A DNA stretch of 64,000 nt from Diphasiastrum complanatum. Taxonomy: Eukaryota; Streptophyta; Lycopodiopsida; Lycopodiales; Lycopodiaceae. A program made the position numbers and the translations under genes. Location: positions 43,675,184-43,739,183 of the forward strand of contig CM055095.1 in the NCBI GenBank assembly GCA_029204225.1, written 5' to 3'. Positions 60,529 to 64,000 of the stretch are shown one piece after another. The notes below the pieces were generated by a model, which saw only the letters and a list, made by a program, of their open reading frames with translations, searched no databases and was not told where the DNA came from. How positions within the stretch are numbered: position 1 is the first letter of the stretch; each line of letters starts with the position of its first letter.

Positions 60529-61411
60529 ATGGATCCACGTAAGCGTGAGGGAGGTAACTCCCCCCGCTCATGCACCAACAGCGGACTTCCGGCTCCAGCG
60601 CTACCATCAGTGGCCTCCACGATTGCTGCCTCCAGAGCGCTACCTCTGTCTCCAACATTGTCCTCACTTCCAGCGCATCACCTCCAGCGCTACCCATCGC
60701 TGTTTCCAACACTTTCTCTGCCACCAGCAAGACTTCTACCTCCAGCGATGCCTCTACTTCTAGCGCTGATGGGAATAGCTCCAATGGGAACATACCTTCC
60801 CCACTTCCATATATGACTGGTTCTCATGTACCTTATGCTATTCCTCTCTCTCCCAGCTCTATTTTGTCTAACACTGAGCCTGCTATTGCTCTTCCTGTAA
60901 CTCCATCTCAAGAAGCGCCTCCATCAACCGAAACAATGCTTTTTGCATTCAGTGCAGAGTTTATAAGGGTTTTTGACCTTCTCTCCAATCATCGGAAAGA
61001 AATGGATTCTCATCGGGAGATGATCCAATCAGTGCAAGCACACCTTCAGCAGGTTGTTTCATCCATTACAGAACTCAAAAGAAAAGAGGCTCTACAACAA
61101 GCGAGAGACACAGGGAAACATCTCATTTACAGAGACGGTAAAATCCATTTTGTTGAAGCTACGCGTTTAGCGGAAACAAAATAGATGATTTTATAATTGG
61201 AGTTAGAATAGAGTTGAGTTAGAGTTTGCGCTTAATATCCAGTTGACCTTGTAACATGGTTGCGTTTTTCGTACCATATATTCCTGGACTAGTGCATAGT
61301 GGTTAGCTTTAGCTTAGTTTTCTTTTCTGGTTGACGGTACTGCCCCGTCTTGTTCCCATCATACTTGGATGTACTGTTTTTGTCTTATATGCCTTTGGGC
61401 ATGGAAAAGAC
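60529..61411 (+). mobile_element. ORF1-only LINE derivative (half-LINE)
   Basis: ATG at 60529 starts MDPRKREGG; after a frameshift, the frame open to 61184 continues with Ser/Pro-rich sequence, AIALPVTPSQEAPPSTETM, a predicted coiled coil (LLSNHRKEMDSHREMIQSVQ to ELKRKEALQQ) and GKHLIYRDGKIHFVEA, ending with TAG. Its 3' UTR contains CCAGTTGACCTTGTAAC and ends in TTGTCTTATATGCC-TTTG-GGCATGGAAAAGACGTTAA (61380-61415), the same tail as the LINE ending at 60310. There is no RT. So it appears to be mobilised by the LINE through the shared tail, like ORF1-only half-LINEs known in mammals. Assignment to ORF1 is inference from coiled coil, composition and the copy at 53242. Confidence 0.5.
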
Positions 61412-61422
61412 GTTAATACAGC

Positions 61423-61450
61423 TTCTTCTTCTTCTTCTTCTTCTTCTTCT

Positions 61451-61504
<54 letters not shown>
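61423..61504. repeat. (TTC)n(CT)n microsatellite
   Basis: About 11 TTC units followed by about 25 CT units, directly after the element's 3' tail. Confidence 0.95.
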
Positions 61505-61506
<2 letters not shown>

Positions 61507-62184
61507 AGCAGAGGCCGGTTTAAACCGGTCCACGGTCTGCATAGTAACAGGAAGAACTTGATCCAACAGCTGAAAATTTGTCCATTTCTGAGATTATTGC
61601 AATGAAGAAGAGAAAGCATATATACTATACGACATAGAAGCTAACATGCCATTGAGTAGCAGACATTACATTTAATGAGGATAATGCTCCAAAAGATCCA
61701 AGAAAAACAAGTCATGTCATGATATTGAGCACAAAAGAGACGAAGTTGAAGATTAAAATGCACCACAATCTCTTGTTCAATAAATACCTACAAGAGGAGA
61801 CATATTTAGACCAGCCCCATTTGATCCTATTGTTGAAATGACTACTAGTAAAAACAATTCGCACCTCCAGCAAATGGATTTAAAAAGTGCCTCTTTCAAC
61901 AGATAACTAGAAAAGGAAGCATATTCAGACCAGCACAAGATTTCAAGACAAGAGTAAAGAATGTATTTATTACGAGTAACTTCTGTGACCTTCTGAAATA
62001 TTGTGCCAACTTAATAACTTGGTCTGAAGTTTCACCCAGTGAAGTGAAAGTGGGGGGGGGGGGGGGTGTGTTGTTTGGGTTTCCTGAATTTAAAAGAGTG
62101 TCCCATTGCAACATCATATCAGGAGCATGAACCAACACAACCAGAACTCTGTAAAAACTTTGAATGGGTATTCTCTTAACATAC
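61505..62184. other. Unassigned, with G15 run
   Basis: G15 at 62052-62066. A minus-strand ORF (61896-62138) crosses the homopolymer and is not trusted. Confidence 0.4.
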
Positions 62185-62280
62185 CAAGGTTATCAAAAGC
62201 CGCCCATAGAGCACATCGTTGAATTTCCAAGGTAGTTCTGAGCAGACTAACTCCATCAAAGTGTTTAGAATAATACTTTC
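62185..62280 (-). CDS. Candidate upstream exon
   Basis: On the minus strand a strong acceptor (T-run, GCAG) precedes 96 bp ended by donor GTATGT. Two frames are open; one reads KYYSKHFDGVSLLRTTLEIQ then RCALWAAFDNL, the other ESIILNTLMELVCSELPWKF. It could belong to the acidic-tail gene, but no linking exon was found. Confidence 0.35.
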
Positions 62281-63592
62281 CTGCAAAAAAAAAAGTTCAA
62301 AAGATCCTTCAGCAATAAAATGCTCGAAAGACGAATCCAGCAAACATCATCGACCCATGAGTATGCACTCTAATTGCAATGGTCCCCTTTAGCAAGTGAC
62401 GTGACAGCTTGAATGCTCTCTCATTCTAAAAAGCATAAAATCGTTCCTTGAAAAGTCTGCTAACTTGCTGGTTGATGTCCTTCATCAATTTATTTTCCAC
62501 ACGCCCAGAATAACTTCCAAAATGGATGCATAATATCTTGCATAAAAAGTTTTTAATCCACTTGCATCCTCTCTCTTTCTTGCATGCCTAGGGGAATATG
62601 CGAAGATCTTGGCTGTTCCATTAAAAACAATTCAGACCTCCTCTCAACCAATGCATTATCTTTTATGGAGATCAAAATATCAACATGGTGGAGCAGCTAC
62701 TACACAGTTACAGCAATTATAACTATGTATAAAGAAACAATTATTCTTGCCTTATTCAGTAGCAACGGCATATACTAGAGAGTTAACTATGTGTCGGTTG
62801 ATTACAAGGAACTCCACGACCTACCAAACAAAGCCATCAATATGGACGATCCCAAGGGATTTGGCTCATTGCCATAATTTATCCAGAAGTTTGTTATTAA
62901 AGGGTGAACACTACACTAATTAGAGTCCAATATAATGCATACCAGCAACACAGAACAGCATTATGTGGATATCACATGATTGATGCACTAGGAGCACCAG
63001 GCCAGTGGCATTGATGTTCCAAGCATTTGTCTAAACCTTTCAAAGCTTGCAACTTGAACAAAAAATATAGAAAACTAAACACACAGGATAGCTCTAGAAC
63101 TGATGCATACATTAACATCACTGTCCAGAAGTGCCCTGGAACTCAGATATGGTCTGTGTCCATATATCTATATACAGTAGAGAAATACCATGTTAACAGC
63201 CTGCAAAGGATATTGATTGTTCTATGGTGAGCAAAAGTACCATGTGTGTTCTACAATGTAGTTGCCCCAAAGTTCTAATTATAAAAGTTACACAACAAGC
63301 CCTTCTCCTAATGCTATCTCAGTCCGCCTCCAGCCTTGGAAAGGGACTCCTAGAACAAAAAGGATACTCTGGGATCAAAAAAACTTGTTACAAAGAGCAT
63401 GGCACCCCCTTTAGTACGCACACTGTTGTTTAGAAACTACCAGCAACAAGTAGGATAAACAGATAATATTGGGAAAAGAGTTTTACTACGTAACTTCAAG
63501 TCAAGTGACACAATGCATGAGCAATTCAGGAAATGCTTCAACAGTTGACAACGGTGATTAAATCAAGTGCAGTGAAAGAAACCATCTCACAC
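62281..63592. other. Unassigned
   Basis: A minus-strand stretch near 62350-62440 is open for about 35 codons but lacks clear splice sites. Nothing else seen. Confidence 0.35.
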
Positions 63593-63665
63593 AATGCAAA
63601 TATCCTGGGTGGAATGTGCCGCATGATATGCTGTATAAGGTCTTATCTGCACTTGCTCAATGTAG
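63593..63665 (-). CDS. Candidate upstream exon
   Basis: On the minus strand acceptor TTTCAG, then 73 bp encoding YIEQVQIRPYTAYHAAHSTQ and DICI, then GTGTGAG. Coding-like composition, but unsupported by neighbouring exons. Confidence 0.3.
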
Positions 63666-64000
63666 CTGAAAATTAGAAGAAACGTTAACCGGGTGCTTAT
63701 TCCCAAAAGGAAAACGTCAATCACCGGAGATACCTTAGGTACTAAGACAACAAGATTCACTTCAGGCAGAAAAAAAACTCCAAGCAGCAACAATACCATG
63801 TGCAAGTAAGGCCTATATGGACCTGAACTTTGCATGTTCATCTTTCTCCTGATTTAAAAGATAAAGAACCTTTATATTGCAAAAATGGGCCTCATGCAGC
63901 TAGCAATAGCAGAGATCAAAAATATATTTGAAATTCTTCATGTTCACTGAAGCTACTCTGCACGGGCAATAGTCAAATGGCTTCACTCTCATGGCAAGAC
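63666..64000. other. Unassigned, window edge
   Basis: The minus strand may contain another exon around 63735-63770 (NLVVLVPK before GTATCT); too short to call. Confidence 0.3.

Noticed and set aside
61896-62138. Minus-strand ORF with poly-Pro as an exon
   Set aside because: It depends on the exact length of a 15-base homopolymer and lacks a donor site.

Overview
This window looks like nuclear DNA from a seed plant with a large, transposon-rich genome. The evidence is spliced genes with GT-AG introns, one of them for a plastid protein with an N-terminal transit-type exon. Long introns are filled with retroelements, Ty1/copia and Ty3/gypsy remnants use the plant initiator-Met primer site, non-LTR retrotransposons are present, and there are very long CT/GA microsatellites. 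I cannot name the species.

Layout. 0.4-3.4 kb: decayed Ty3/gypsy pol (+). 3.4-7.6 kb: a minus-strand LTR element with one 476-codon ORF of unknown function. 7.65-11.34 kb: a copia element with a matching 5-bp target-site duplication, deleted inside, whose 815-codon ORF joins integrase, foreign sequence and an RNase H tail. 11.3-15.9 kb: gypsy, copia and LINE pieces. 16.4-24.5 kb: EGY3 (+), a plastid S2P-like pseudoprotease, seven exons that join in frame to 591 codons. 24.5-29.3 kb: EGY3 3' region and mostly unassigned DNA, with a tRNA-derived SINE bounded by 15-bp duplications. 29.3-38.2 kb: three decayed copia elements and two huge GA/CT arrays in inverted orientation. 40.03-40.35 kb: a small single-exon DUF962 (Mpo1-like) gene (+). 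42.6 kb: copia gag remnant. 46.7-57.5 kb: at least seven exons of an unidentified minus-strand gene ending in a very acidic tail with a basic C-terminus. Its exon phases agree across introns that hold a solo LTR, a gypsy element and a LINE. 59-61.5 kb: a LINE 3' portion followed by an element that seems to carry only a LINE ORF1-type reading frame yet ends in the same 3' hairpin tail. 61.5-64 kb: possible further upstream exons of the minus-strand gene.

Three host genes are therefore supported: EGY3 (strong), the DUF962 gene (strong) and the acidic-tail gene (good for the exon chain, unknown for function). The rest is mobile DNA or sequence I cannot assign. Nearly every reverse transcriptase seen is inactivated at or near its catalytic Asp-Asp pair. 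Coordinates of splice sites were worked out by hand from reading frame and GT/AG signals; element boundaries without terminal repeats are approximate.
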